Shown piece after piece: positions 12,243 to 24,913 of a DNA stretch of 64,000 nt; position 1 is the stretch's first letter; every line of letters starts with the position of its first letter. Source of the DNA: Kitagawia praeruptora (Eukaryota > Streptophyta > Magnoliopsida > Apiales > Apiaceae); NCBI GenBank assembly GCA_037693485.1, contig CM075353.1, positions 109,698,501 to 109,762,500 of the forward strand, given 5' to 3'. The notes beneath the pieces were generated by a model. That model was not told the origin of the DNA, searched no databases, and saw only the letters and a program-made list of their open reading frames with translations. Made by a program: the position numbers and the translations under genes.

Positions 12243-14246
12243 TTTAACATCCCTACAAATACACTGAATTCTAAAATCCACTAAAAATCCAATAAAACGA
12301 TACAACTTCTCAAAAGCAAATATCTTACAATTCATAAATTAAAAATATACCTAAATTCTCCAAATATCGCAACTCGCACTCTTCCCAAAGGTAGCCCACC
12401 TAAATAAGATCACCTGCCGGTAGGAATAAGAAAAACAAAGAACCGACTGTGAGCGAAAGGCCCATATACGGATACAAAACAAAGCACAAGCTGAACAAAA
12501 TTAAATATGATGAAAATTATATCTGAACAAAGATTAAGACATGAGATTAAGAATAAAGTTGAAATTCTGAATAAAGAACAATAAGACATAACGATTAAGA
12601 CAATATAAAAATGGATACTCAACTCACAATATAAAAATAAAGAACTCTATTTCATAAATAATCTTACTCTAACAAATATCCTTAACACTTACACATAATA
12701 ATCATAGTTACTGTAATAAAAATATAACCAATAAAATATAATCCTTCTTACACATACACTTACAAATAATATCCAAATAAATTACTTACTAACATGGGAG
12801 ACGATCTTACACAAACAGGGGCATAGCACAAAGCAAATACCTCCAAATTCAGACAGGGATCGCAAGGCAATAAGCACATGCTACCCAGAATGGCCAAACA
12901 CATACAAACTGACTAGTCATGACTATACGTGTCCCACTACTTCGGCAACACGCCTACGCTATTTATACACCGCGTAGGAAGTGCCAAACACGAGATTATC
13001 CGCTCGCGACGGATGTATTTCGAACTCCCAAATCATATTAAAACCACAAATAACTTACACATAACTTATTCTAGAAAGATGTCTCAAAATCATACTTATG
13101 TCATAAACAATTAAAACACGTTGATCTAATATCACAAAACAAAATATCAAATAAAATAGACTATAGAAGCTAAAAATCAGAACTGACCAGTCCCTAAAAA
13201 AAGACAACTTACTCTATAAATATTAATTCAAATGAAAAAGTATAAAACACAGAACTTGTAGAGGATTCCGAGACCTTTCCAGAATGGTAAGGCTCGTTAA
13301 AAAAAAGAAGTAACGAATTCAGAAACAATGAAAATGCGGACTGTAATAACAGAATCAGGCACTGATCACAGTAGTATTTCGATGTTTAACACATCAAAAT
13401 CACAGAATTTGTTAATGGAAGGTAAACGCAAAATGCATATATCGAAACGAGCTTTCCAGAATGGTATCGCTCATAGTTGTTGAACAAATTTCCGATTTAC
13501 TATGAATTTTCGAAGTTCGGACATCAGAACTGAAATTAACGCACCAGATTATACAAACAGCAGATTTTGACATGCTTACAAGCAGAATTTCACAAAACAC
13601 AAAGAATGAAAGTTGTAGATAATTGAAATATCTTTCCAGGAGCCCAGGAATGAACCCAATCCGATGAATAATGAATTTTATACGAATTTAACAAGAATTC
13701 AGGACAAGGCAAAATAACGAAAATTGAACAACAATGCGAATAGAAAAGAGGAATAAAAAAATATCCGTACCTCAACTTGATGATTACCACCAATTCTCAA
13801 CAAGTTCAACTCCTCAAGCCAAGAACCCTAATTATATAACATAAAAATCGTAAATTCTAATGCCTAAGAAAGATGATTACGAAAGGTGATTACGTACACG
13901 CGTACATACATAAAAATCACTTATCTCTTACCTCGAACTCGAAATTCCTTGTCTCCAATTAGGGTTTGATTAATCTTCTCTTCTCCTTCTCTTCTTTTCC
14001 TTCTTCCTTTTGACCCAAAAGTAACGTAAATCTCTAACCCTTTTTTTCTAACGTTTTTTTTTTCCTTTTACAAACCCTCACTCATATTTTCTCCTTTTTT
14101 ATATTCTTTTCTTTTTTTTCTAATAGCCTAATTAAAAACATTTATTTACTCCTAAACTAATATAAATACTATCTAACTAATATTTCTAATCCTCAATATA
14201 AAATAATATAACTAAAAATATTTATAAAAAAATACGGGATGTTACA
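12243..14246 (-). repeat. 5' LTR of the long-LTR non-autonomous element
   Basis: This 2004-bp partner LTR ends at the terminal TGTAACATCC (read on the minus strand, at 14246). A pyrimidine-rich block around 13975-14130 probably lies near the transcript start, but I could not fix a TATA box. Confidence 0.88.
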
Positions 14247-14251
14247 AACTA

Positions 14252-15290
14252 GCTTAAAATTAGTGTGATGCACGAATGTTTTTTTATATAATGTAAATGT
14301 ATTTTTGAATTTTAAATAAAAAATTTAAGACATGAATTTTGTAGGCTTAAAATTTAAAATGATATGATCTAATAATAATTATATATGTTGTTCATGATAT
14401 TTTTAGAAAATGATGGATTTTAGTTTGAAAATATAGAAAAGATGACATGTTTTAGTTTAAAAACGTAATCAGTTAGTTATTAGTCATTGTAATATTATTA
14501 TTTTAATTTACTTAAATAAAACTACCCGAATAGATTTTACTAGAAAAAAATGTAAAAAATATTAAAGGTAACGTATTTTAGCTAAAAATGGTAATTGGTT
14601 AATCATTATTAATTATAACCATAATTATAATATTTTATTTTATTAAATAGAATTGTTCATAATGTTTTTAGAAACGGAAAAAATTTAGTTAGATAAAATA
14701 TATAAGATAATGTATTTTACCTGAAAAAGAAAATTGATTAGTTATTGAAAAATAGAAAAGATAACATGTATTACCTGAAAAATGGAATTTATTAATTATT
14801 AGTAAATATAAGTAATTAAGTAAAAATAATATGTCTATATACTATATTATAAAAGATGAAATATTAAAAATTAGTTCGATTATATGTTAGTTAGTTATAA
14901 AAAGTTACTTATAATATATTACCTTTTACCTGAAAAAGATAATTGATTAGGTATTATTAATTATAATATTATTAGTTTATTTCATTAATTAGAATGACCA
15001 AATTTTTGGAAAGTAGAGATTTCAGTTATAAAAGCTAATAGCAGAAAAAGGTAATAGGAGAAAATGAGATATTCTAATTAGAAAATATATTATCTTTTAG
15101 CTTGAAAAGTTATTTCATTAATTCGAACGACCATATTTTTAGAAAGAAGAGATTTTTAGTCAGAATAGGTAATAGCTGAAAAAGAAAATTGGTTAGTTAT
15201 TATTTAGGAGAAGTGTTGGGAAGAGCTGCGTATTATATTTTGAGAAAAGATTGTGTTTTATTTTCTATAATTAAGTAAAATAATTAAGTG
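14252..15290. repeat. degenerate AT-rich tandem repeats, left part
   Basis: Loose repeats of roughly 100-150 bp recur, recognisable by segments such as ACCTGAAAAAGATAATTGAT, TTTCATTAATTAGAA and AGAAGTGTTGGGAAGAG. The same units continue at 16993-17340, beyond the Helitron, which therefore split an older array. Copies are too diverged to set an exact unit length by eye. Confidence 0.55.
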
Positions 15291-16239
15291 TAACTAGCAT
15301 TAAAACCCGTGCGAGGCACGGGTCTGCTACTTAAACTGTATTTTTTAATCAAATTATTCACGATCAATATTGGTTGAAATATGTGATTGTTTTTCATAAA
15401 GTTTTTCTTGTTAGTGGCATATGTGATTATTGTGTACTTACTTAAATATATTCAAGTTTGTACTTTAGAAACTAATACGAGTAATACTGATAGCAATCAT
15501 GTTAGTTTTTAATTTTGTTGTGGGTCATAGAATATAATTTCAGTGTTATGTGGGTGTTGTCTAATTTAGATGATTTTTCAGAGCACCTACAATCCTAAAC
15601 ATTCTTCAAAAATTATGCATCCATTTAGCTGATCTCCAATAATATTCAAGGTAAAAACTAAATACTCTTCAAGATGTTGCATTCTGAGAATGTAGGTTTC
15701 AGTCCTGATTCTAATAAAAAATCTTCGTAAATCTTCTAAAATGCTTCTCATGTCTTGTGCTTACTTTTTAAAACCACATTTCTAATTGTTTTATTTGTTT
15801 TCATCTAATTTCTTGCCTTTGTTTCTCTTCCAATGTCCGTTTGACTTTCATTGAGTCACCTCCATAATTAAAATAACATATTTAATATACGATCCTTTCT
15901 TTCTACATAATGACATTTTTTAATTAAATATTAGCAAATTTGTATGTAAAAGGTAATGTGTTATTTATAGGATTCGTTTTTCTAAAGCAAATATTTTTAC
16001 AACCCGAATTGTTTGACTAATAAATTATTGTATGTTGTGTAGTAATATACAATTTTCATTTTATGTTAACATCTCAATATTTTTTGCTCTGATATATTGT
16101 TAGATAATGTCCATTATATTAATTATAATATCATTTTATAGCCTAATTGTGTATTTTACGTAATTCTTTAATTGATAAATGATAAAAGAGTCCAAAACTC
16201 ATTTAAAATCCAGTAATATTTAATTAATAATATTTCATC

Positions 16240-16400
16240 AATATCACACACATACATATTGTGTGTATGATTTAAAATACATGTGAATGTGTGGCATAAT
16301 GGTATGAAGATGCACAATTTAACTCGGTATTCCAAGTTCAATTAGAATTGAAAATAATACTTTTATATATTAAATTGGTGCTTTTAAATCATGAATAAAG
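16240..16400 (+). repeat. tRNA-like (SINE-like) segment, copy 1
   Basis: A block with box-A-like GTGTGGCATAATGGTATGAA (16288-16308) and box-B-like AAGTTCAATTAGAA (16334-16347) follows ACACACATACATATTGTGTG. It is a diverged copy of 16770-16950. The spacing of the two boxes resembles the RNA polymerase III promoter of tRNA-derived SINEs. Confidence 0.35.
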
Positions 16401-16769
16401 TACTTTAGTTATTGACTTGGTCTTATATTTAATACTTTTCATAAAAATACAATATGCATTTCATTTTTTTTCTTTATATAAAATCAAATATTGCTCCGCT
16501 TGTGCGGTACACATAGAGATATCATGTGTATTATTGAAAACACGTATAGATGAGTGCTTAGGTTGTTTAAGAGAATAACAGGTATATAGTAATTTTTATT
16601 ATTATTATGTTGATTGTTATTGTTATTACAATTTTATAATATAATCAAATCATATATTATGTACCAATAATTAATATTTTGATATAATATATTATAGTCC
16701 AAATCAATAAATATAAAAGTAAAATAAGGACAAAAATTTATTAGTGTGTCGCACTAATAAAAATATTCA

Positions 16770-16950
16770 CACACACATGCATATATATTGTGTTTGATTT
16801 AAAACACATGTGATTGAGTGGTGTAGTGGTAAAAGGATGCATGAATTAACTTGGAGACCCAAGTTTAATTCCCACCAACCACAATTTTGTCAAAAAATTG
16901 AGATGAGGAGCAAACTGGACTTTTCATGTACATTAAAAAGTCTCACCATT
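16770..16950 (+). repeat. tRNA-like (SINE-like) segment, copy 2
   Basis: Box-A-like GTGGTGTAGTGGTAAAAGG (16818-16836) and box-B-like AAGTTTAATTCCC (16861-16873) lie about 30 bases apart, preceded by a CA-rich leader shared with copy 1. The segment lies inside the probable Helitron. It is not a complete tRNA gene: the acceptor stem does not form. Confidence 0.4.
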
Positions 16951-16992
16951 TTTTTCTTGTGTTGGCCTATTATATATATAATAGATAATAGA

Positions 16993-17345
16993 TAAAGTAA
17001 AATAATTAAATAAGATTACCGTATCGTTTAGTAATTATAATATTTTTTTATTTTATTAATTAGAACGATCATATTTTTTGAAAGTAGAGATTTTAGTTAA
17101 AAAAGCTAATAGCTGAAAAAGGTAATAGGAGAAAATGAGATATTTTAGTTAGAAAATATAGAAAAATTATTTCATTAATTAGAATGAGTATGATTTTGGG
17201 AAGAAGAGATTTTTGTTAAAAAAGGTAATAGCTGAAAAGGGTAATTAGTTAGTTATTGTTTAGGAGAAGTGTTGGAAGAGTTATAATATTTTGAGAAAAG
17301 ATTGTGTTTTGTTTTTTATAATTAAGTAAAATAATTAAGGTTAAA
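16993..17345. repeat. degenerate AT-rich tandem repeats, right part
   Basis: This continues the array of 14252-15290. The segment 17265-17338 is a close copy of 15207-15290 (both contain GAGAAAAGATTGTGTTTT followed by ATAATTAAGTAAAATAATTAAG). Confidence 0.55.
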
Positions 17346-17410
17346 TAAGGTAAGTACTGTACCGGACCGTACCAAAACTTTTAATAATTCGTATTTTATA
17401 ATACTAGTCT

Positions 17411-18110
17411 TTACATCAGCCGGGAACCTAAGAGAAATGATCCAATGATCAGAAAATGACAAATGTCAAATAAGAGTAAGATTGAATAACAATTATACCT
17501 TTCAATGTCTTTGTACTTATCCATGAAGATTGTTTTTGCAAATTTGATCATTCTGTAATTGTCAGCATCATTCATCATGAGGATACTCCAGGGGTCAAGG
17601 TACATAAGGGATAGTTTTTCAATCATGTCTAAGCCTCTCAACAACTTGCTACATTCTTTTTATATATAAATAGCACAATATTTGTCGGCAACAAGTAACA
17701 GACCGTATATATCATAAGGATTTCTTGCTATATCTTCCTGTAGTTTATCTTGATGGAGGAAGTAGAAAGTGACTTATTTCCATCAATTTCAAGAATCAAC
17801 TGCTCCCCTGATTTCCTCCCACAATCAAATATTTGTTTACAAAAATAATTGTTAACAAATTGGAATATAAACATATACTAATACCAAGTAGAGTGAGGTG
17901 TGCTTACAGTTTTAAGAACATAACTTTTTTCTTCAATAAGCTGAGAGTCAATGTGGATATTTTCTTTGGCTAAAGGATACAATTAACCAAAGTTACTGAA
18001 ATAATAATTAAAAACGAGACAAAATGTAGTTCACAAATAAGGATAACTTACCAGAGTCGATTATTAGAGTTATTGAATTAAACTTTGCTAGCTTAGCACC
18101 CCTAAAACCT
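17411..18110 (-). pseudogene. exon-like remnants of an unrecognised gene
   Basis: Several minus-strand stretches look protein-coding. The clearest, 17644-17500, reads MLRGLDMIEKLSLMYLDPWS and continues in frame to ...KYKDIER. Others lie near 18107-18060 (AKFNSITLIIDS before a GTAAG donor), 17970-17905 (HIDSQLIEEKSYVLKT before GTAAGC) and 17830-17745. They cannot be joined into one convincing frame and I do not recognise the family. The gene end with a triplicated exon lies on the same strand beyond the Copia element, but it already ends in its own stop codon, so a link is doubtful. Confidence 0.3.
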
Positions 18111-18121
18111 CCTCTATATAT

Positions 18122-18215
18122 TATGACCACTTACTCTCCTTCTTTTTCTCAGTTTGTTTTCAAAAATCAGACCACTTACTCTCCTTCTTTTTCTCAGTTT
18201 GTTTTCAAAATCAAT
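18122..18215. repeat. short tandem duplication
   Basis: A segment of about 45 bases containing ACCACTTACTCTCCTTCTTT and CTCAGTTTGTTTTCAAAA is present twice in a row with almost no change. Confidence 0.75.
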
Positions 18216-18314
18216 ATGACTCTCAAACTTAAATGGGGTATTCGGAATGATGCTTCCTTTTTTGAGAAACCTTCATAAACAATATTATACAACTCTCAGC
18301 CAAATATAGGACTG

Positions 18315-19423
18315 TGTTGGTCCCGGAAAGTATTGCAGAAGGGGGGTTGAATGCAATACTAATAAATTTCAAAAACTATTTCAACAACTTAAATAGAGTT
18401 TGTAATTTACTAGTAGAAGAAGTGCAATCACAAGTAATATCTAACAAGATGTTTCACAAAATAATTGTTTTATTTATTTTGCGAGGTTTTGCTACAACCT
18501 TGAGAACAAAATAATTCTCAAGCTTCAAATACTCAAGAGATTACAGTTGTAGAGTTCTCTTCTATTGTATAAATAGAGTGCTCTATTTATAGTGTGATAG
18601 TCGACTGTACTACCACTATCAGTATGGGTTGTTGAGTTGCTGTTATATTCCTTTTGCAGCTCATTCCATGATTTATTCTCATGTGATCATCACAAAGTAA
18701 CTTTAAGATACTTTCCACATTTGAGCCACCCAGATCTAGCCGTATTCAATTTTATCTGCTCTAGACTTTACAGGTTGCTCCATGTGATCTCTCGAGCTTC
18801 AGTTATAGACTTTCCAAGCTTGCTGTAAAGGTTGAATATTACAACACGCCTGCTTCTTTTGAACATGTATTATGTCGCTTAAATTGACTTAAAAAATTCC
18901 TAAATCAATTTGATTCTTTATGACAGTATGTTTGCTTCAGAGTTTGCTGTCAATGGATTGTGCTTTGGTTGACAGTATGAATTCCCGCAGAGATTACTGT
19001 CAAGGATTGTGCTTTGATTGACAGTATGAATTTCCCGCAGAGATTGCTGTCAAGAATTCCAAACTTACTGTCGCAAACTATATATCAAAGTTGCTGTCAT
19101 CAGAATCTCCGCCAATGTTGCTGTCAAGTTGAAACTTGCTGTCGACTCAATTAAACTTGCTGTCGAGCTTTGCAACATGCTGTTTCCTTGTAATCTTACT
19201 GTCAATACTTGACAGTAACTTTTATTCCTGCTGTCGAACTTCTGTATTTCTTGAGGCTTGAACATGATCGAACTTCTTTCAAGAATTACAATTATTACAT
19301 GACAGTACTTATTTTGATTACAGGAATACACTTCAGGCTATGACAGTATGTTCTACTTAGTAAAACTAAGTATACCAATAAAACTAGTTAAGTTGTCTAT
19401 TCCATCACCCATAAATCCCAACA
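18315..19423 (-). repeat. 3' LTR of the SIRE-like Copia element
   Basis: It differs from the partner LTR at about three positions by eye (near 18428, 18502 and 18680). The minus strand has a TATA box CTATAAATAG near 18593-18584. Twelve exact TGACAG/CTGTCA hexamers and four CTGTCG lie between 18925 and 19350. Confidence 0.93.
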
Positions 19424-19437
19424 ATCTCCCCCAATTT
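19424..19437 (-). other. polypurine tract of the Copia element
   Basis: The minus strand reads AAATTGGGGGAGAT directly before the 3' LTR start; this would prime plus-strand DNA synthesis. The right-edge Copia has nearly the same tract (61477-61460). Confidence 0.85.
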
Positions 19438-19598
19438 GTTTTTATGGACAATAAGGACAAATTTACAAATATCATGCTGACAACTTAACTAACATAGATC
19501 AGAAAGAATAAACTCTTCATTTCTGAACAATGATTAAACTGGATTGTTTTCAAACAATGTATCATAAAAGTTCATAATTAAAAATCAAGAAAAAATCT

Positions 19599-22500
19599 TT
19601 ACTTAGCTTGATTTGAACTTTCGCCTTGCTCCTTTTCCCTCAGAGCTCTTCTGAGATTTTCAATTAACTCCTTTTCTTCAGGGGACTGTGCATCATCTTC
19701 ATTTTCCACGATGTATTTTCTGATCATTAAGGAAGTAGTGTTTAATACATCTCTGAGTTCCATCCAATAAACATTTTGTTTTACTATTGATCTGAATTTC
19801 AACACATCTCCCTCCATCTTGAATCTTCTGCCAGGAAGCTGATTTAAAGTTTCCCTTCTTTGTCTGTCCAAGCTGGGATTCTCTCCTTTCCTTTGATCAA
19901 AAATCATATCTAGCTCCCAAGAACATAGTGCTTCAAGTTTGTTAGATGATCCTATCACTTGCCAGTACAGTTCTTTTAGCACACTGGTCTTCAACTTAGA
20001 AAAGCTGTCTATGTAGATTTCTTCTTTGCCATATTTGATTCTCAGAGGATTGTCCAGTACAATTGGCTGATAGTTTAATTCACTGTTGTTGACCTTGTTG
20101 AGTTTACTCCAACTTTCCTTCATTTGAGCTTCAATCTCATCTTCTATCTGTTGACGAGATTTTTGTCTTGAGGCTAATTCTTCTCTGAATTTCTGCTCTG
20201 CCTCATACCTATCCATCTCTTGCTTTGAATAAGGTTTCTCCATTTCAATCCAGTCATACTCAGGGATAGGATTATCTTCTTCATTTTCCAGACCTAGAGC
20301 TTCAAAAACATCTTCATCATTTTGAAGTGTCCAATCACCATGCTTTTCAATGAATTCAACATGTCTGGATGCATAGTACTTACGAACATTATCCATGATC
20401 TTTTCAGAGATATCACCATAGCTTTCCAAGAGTTCAACCATTCTTTCCAAATTGAAATAATCAATTCTTCTTCTTACATGTGCTTGGGTTTGAACTAGAC
20501 TGTTGGATATTACTTTTGATTTTGATATCTGAGTGAAATCAGGTTCTACCATAATCAATCTTTATTTGTTTTCCCATAGAATGTATCTTGTGACTTTTTC
20601 TTTTGACTCATCCAACTCTATGGATACAGAAGTGATTGTTTCTTTGGCTTTCTCTTGCAATTGTTCAAGGTTGTTCATCCTTCTGCTCATGATTGGTTTC
20701 TTAAACCCTAGACCTGTAGCTTTTCTTTGTCCAGAATAGACAGTCTTTCCCCTTTTTGGTCTGTTTGACTTTCTTTTGATTCTTACTGTCTTGGATGTTT
20801 TGATAGTAGGATCATTGACAGTATCTTTCATAGGATCCTCGACAGCATCTTTGTTAACATTCTTGACAGCATCTTTGTTGACAATATCTTTTTCAGAATA
20901 CATACTGTCAATTTCCATTTCTGCTTGGTTAATTTCTAATGCTTCAAGTATCTCCTCTTCTTTCTTCTTTTCTTCATTTTTCTTGCTTATTCCAGGAGCT
21001 TCTGAAGTTTCATTCGGCTCAGCTTCTTTAGCTTGGAATTGCTCTTTTGAAGAGTTTCCCTTTTCTGACTCTTTAGCTCCTCCAGCTTTACCTCCATCTT
21101 CATTATCATCACCATCTTTATCCAAGGTGTCATCAAAGGAGCATTTTCCACCTTGAGCATTTCTGCTTTCGTTTGCTTTGGCAATGAGCTTCTTAATTTT
21201 GACACTGTATTCCATATCTCTCTTTGCCATTATCTTGTGGATATCTTTAACTGCTTGAATCCTTTCCTTGGTGATGGGTGCTTTCAGCAACAACTTAAGT
21301 ACATCCATGATGACTTTACTTTGTAGAGATGTTTTGCCTTCAAGAGTTAAGAACCCAAGTCCTTTAGTTCCTTTGGCTGTTGTCTGTTTAAAGCTTACAC
21401 CATATGGCTGGAGACATACTTCTGGAAGTTTGCTGTTAACCATTGTACTCAGTTGCATATAGAGACTTTCATAAAAAATGGTAGACTTTTTCTTAACAAG
21501 AATCCCAAGGATGTATTGCACTCTGGCAGAGAAAGTTTCTAGCAGTTGCATTGTTATGAATATTGAATGTCCACTCTTCAGGTACACTTCAACTGCCCAC
21601 CTCTTCTCTGAGCTAATCTTCACAGAAAGATTGACAATCTTTTCTTTCAAAGCTTCTGCCAACTTAGCAGGTTTTCCTCTAGATTCTGTGATTGCTTCAT
21701 TCACCAGAGTGTTGAATTCCTCATCCTTATTATTCAAGATGCTCTCCATATGACTTACTATTATAGAATCGGCTTCTTCTTGAGAATATGTGCTTCCATC
21801 AGTCCAGGTAACCAACTCTGAAGGATTCACATATTCAGGCAGCTTGCCCTTGCCTTTACCCATCCTGTTAGACTCCTCATTTTCTCTCCAGAGCCTCTCC
21901 AAAGTAGATTCTTTCTTTTCAGGAACTGGTTCACTAATTTTGATGGAAGATGCTTTATTTCTTTGTATCAGTTTCAATAATTCCTCAGATACTAGCATTT
22001 TCTCCCCATCTACTTCAGTTTCTAACAGTTCACCAGTTCTAGAGGCTATAACAATATCTTTTTGCTCCCCCTTACTCCTTTGCTCCCCCTGTCTTTCAGC
22101 TTCCCCTTGTAACTCCATTTTCCTTTCTGGTTGCTCAGCCTTTTTCTGATCTATTACTTTCTCCCCCTTAGTTAAGTTGGCAGCTTGAATCAAGGAAGAA
22201 AGTGATAGCAGGGTGGCTTGAATTTCAGCAAAACCAGTCTTCACAGTAGATGATAGGGTGTCTAGCTGGCTCTCCATTGTAGCACATCGATTCTCAATAG
22301 CTAGGAGCCTGTCATTTGTGGATGTAGAAGGACCACCAGACCTAAGCCTCTTTGGAGGTTGAGGATAAGTCTGGGGCATGGAGGCTGTTGGGGTTCTCAC
22401 ACTCTCAGTGTCTTTTCTGGTGATCTCATTACCACTCACAATAAATCCCTCAAGGCCTAATGCCTTTTGTTGAATGGCTCCCTCAATTTCACTCTGAACA

Positions 22501-23486
22501 TGCTCAAGTCCCTCTCCTTTTGCCAGCACATTTGGCTGCCTCTCATTTTTAGGCTCACTTCTCTTTTCTTTTATCTCTCTTTTCTTTTGCTCTCCCTCAC
22601 TCATCCTAGATGCATGTGTATGAGCTATACTAACATGCAATGAAGAGAAAGGTGATTTAGATTTTACCTTAAAAGCTTTGGAGATTGGCATGTCATCATC
22701 AGAGATGTCCTCAATTAATCCTTCCTGATATTGAGGTTGAGCAGGATTGACAGCATCTTTCACCAATAAGTTACTGTCAGAAGGTGTGTTGACAGCAGCT
22801 TTAGAGAGACCTTTGACAACATCTTTTGTCAGAATGATACTGTCACTTGATTGTTTGACAGCACCTTCTGGTTTGTCATTGACAGCATCTTTAGCTGTGA
22901 CAGCAACTTCCCTAGGGTAAGATGCTTTGAGGGAATCGATCAAGATGTTGGCTGTTTCAATTTCTGACAAATTTGCATCTTGATCTAATCCAGTGTTTGA
23001 TGGAGTGGTATCCATTTCACTTTGAGAAATGGGTTCTTGTGGACCACTAGATGGGGGCTCATCCAGGATTTGAGATGGATGATCAAAACCTGAGGGGTTG
23101 GTACTGTCCCCCTCTCTAGGTTGTTCAGAAGAAACAACAGATGTAGGAATGAAAGAAGAAGTTTGAAGTTCAGATTGATTAATTGACTGTTCCACAGAAG
23201 AAGATTGTGGAACATCAACAGTATGAGTGAATTCCTCACTGTGCTCTATCTCTATGTGTGTATCTTCAAATACAGGTTCCTCAAGAGTGAGTTCTTGAGT
23301 TTGTGCAGACTCTTTACAAGGTGCCTTGGGAGACAGGCCAATTTCAATAGATGCCTCTTGTTGAGAAGAGGCACCTAGAGATGAATTTATTTCCCTATCA
23401 TCCTCTACAGTCTTTTGGGAAACTGTAGAGTGGCTGACAGTAACCTTGGCCCTTCTAGCTCTCTTCTTCTTAGGCTCAGAAGGGGC
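19599..23486 (-). pseudogene. Copia extra ORF (env-like position), C-terminal part
   Basis: This is the downstream part of the ORF interrupted by the nested Gypsy element. From 23486 the frame is open to a TAA at 20562-20564, then continues in the same frame for 319 codons to 19599. That stop is probably a CAA-to-TAA change. The first third is Ser/Thr/Glu-rich and low in complexity, with repeated KDAV-type units (KDAVNKDAVKNVNKDAVED near 20870-20820) whose codons contain the TGACAG hexamer. A heptad-like stretch (CATMESQLDTLSSTVKTGF, near 22280) predicts a coiled coil. The C-terminal part is charged and helical, ending ...REKEQGESSNQAK. No signal peptide, transmembrane segment or enzymatic motif is visible. 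The position matches the env-like ORF of SIRE elements, but similarity to a true envelope is not seen. Confidence 0.7.
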
Positions 23487-24736
23487 TGATAAGTGGATTT
23501 TATATCCACTGGGAATGCCTCCGTTCGGCTTAAATTGATTGTTTTGGACTCAAGTTGTTGTAGTTTTGATATGTTTTGCTTAGTTGTGCAGATTTACGAG
23601 AATGTTGATTAAAGTTGATGCTTCTATCGTTTTTGGAGATTTAATTGATTAAAATTCGGATTTTCCGGGAAGACTGCGCAGCTTATACTGTTTTGGCCAT
23701 ATCTGGAGTTCTAGAAGTCCGTTTTCAGCGATCTTACTGCCCACGCGAAGCTTGAGAGATTTCTACAATATGGGATAGGTCTTACACGACCGGGCCGCGT
23801 GTGGTGGGCCCAGGAAGCACGACCAGCAGATAGATGGGAGCAGAGAAATTACTGTTTTGCCCTTTTCTAGTTCTAATTGTATTTTGGGCAATTTTTAATA
23901 CCTTAATTGAATTCTAATTGTAATAGAAGGTAATATCTTGCTGGGCAAGATTTGTAGAGCCTATTTAAACACATCCTACCATTGTAAATCATAACAATTC
24001 ATAGCTTTTAATCGTATCAAAGTACTTTCGATCTTCAATTCTTTCTTCAATATTATGTTTTCATTCATTATCATTATTATTATATTTTCTTTATTAAATA
24101 TGCGTAACTAATTCTCTAATCTGAGGATTGGGTAGTATTCCTTGGTATTCATGCATGCTTGATTATGTGATTTTCTGATCTGTTAATGAGATCTTAACAC
24201 AATTAGGGGAGTCATGAACCTTTGATTGTATTCTAGGGATTGTAATAAGCTTGGGAGAGAAGTTGCAATCTTAGTACATGATTTAACAGACATAATTTGA
24301 ATATTAGATCGGGAGATTAATAGGAGAATTGTGAGACATATAATTCTTGGCACTTAACAGTTTATAGATATACTTTGATTGTATCACGGGAGTGACAATT
24401 AGGGTGTAGCTGTAGGCACTATATTGTAACCTGGGAGGGTACAGTATAACTTTAGAAGAATTGTTTTCAGCAGAGTAAGAACATAGACATCACATGGATA
24501 TTGAATGTGCATTGAAACCAAGTGAAGAACCCCAGTTCTTAGATTGTTTTCCCATATATTTGAATCTCAGTTTAAAATCAATTCTTAGTGCTTATAATTA
24601 GTTCTTGGATAATTTAGTTAATACACAAACCCAAAATTCTTCTCACACACTTCTAGACGTAAAGAGATAAGAAACCTGAACTTTGAATTAAATTTAGTCC
24701 TTCCCTGAGAACGAACACACAAAAATACTACTAACA
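23487..24736 (+). repeat. 5' LTR of the nested Gypsy element
   Basis: It contains the core block GGGCAAGATTTGTAGAGCCT followed by the TATA-like ATTTAAAC at 23943-23970, a promoter shared with the other two Athila-related elements in the window. Confidence 0.93.
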
Positions 24737-24739
24737 AAT

Positions 24740-24757
24740 TGGCGCCGCTGCCGGGGA
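24740..24757 (+). other. primer-binding site (tRNA-Asp type)
   Basis: TGGCGCCGCTGCCGGGGA begins three bases after the 5' LTR. The same 18 bases occur on the minus strand at 49489-49472; a variant lies at 53701-53684. Confidence 0.85.
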
Positions 24758-24913
24758 AGGCAGTAATGTTGAGTTTGAGTTAATTGTTTCTTGTAGTTTG
24801 GATTTTATCTTTGTATATATTTTTCTTTTCTTTCTTTTTGTATTTCTTTCTTTGGTGTGTCTACAGGTTCTTTGAGGTAGACAACTTAAACAGGTTTTGA
24901 GGAGAGAGACTAG

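Larger units (their letters stand above)
9687..14246 (-). mobile_element. non-autonomous LTR retrotransposon with long LTRs and about 550 bp inside
   Basis: Two direct copies (9687-11694 and 12243-14246) flank a 548-bp interior. The 5-bp duplication AACTA is present at 9682-9686 and 14247-14251. On the minus strand the LTR starts TGTAACATCCCGT and, by the duplication, ends GGATGTTAAA rather than the usual CA. A tRNA-iMet-like primer site follows the 5' LTR, and a purine tract precedes the 3' LTR. No gag or pol fits inside, so every protein must come from another element. The LTRs differ by scattered substitutions and small indels, so the insertion is fairly young. It resembles TRIM/LARD-like elements, but the size ratio fits neither class well. 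Confidence 0.88.
15294..16992 (-). mobile_element. probable non-autonomous Helitron
   Basis: On the minus strand the 3' end reads ACCCGTGC-CTC-GCACGGGT (perfect 8-bp hairpin, 15323-15305), seven bases, then CTAG at 15297-15294 followed by a host T. This is the Helitron 3' terminus. The best 5' end is TCTATTATCTATTATATA at 16992 preceded by a host A. The flanks on both sides are parts of one older repeat array, which supports these limits. No Rep/helicase is encoded. The 3' end is firm, the 5' end tentative. Confidence 0.5.

Noticed and set aside
9853..13600. ORFs repeated in both 2-kb LTRs (for example 9853-10083 and 12410-12622)
   Set aside because: They recur because the LTRs are copies; the products are low-complexity and the LTR is noncoding.
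14247..14280. A second Helitron-like 3' end (CTAG near a GTGTGATGCACG sequence)
   Set aside because: The hairpin is imperfect and no matching 5' end was found; the segment may be a decayed relative of the end at 15294.
20776..22149. Plus-strand ORFs over the Copia extra ORF (also 34591-36643 over gag)
   Set aside because: They are shadows of minus-strand coding sequence: Ser/Leu-rich complements of Glu/Lys-rich frames.
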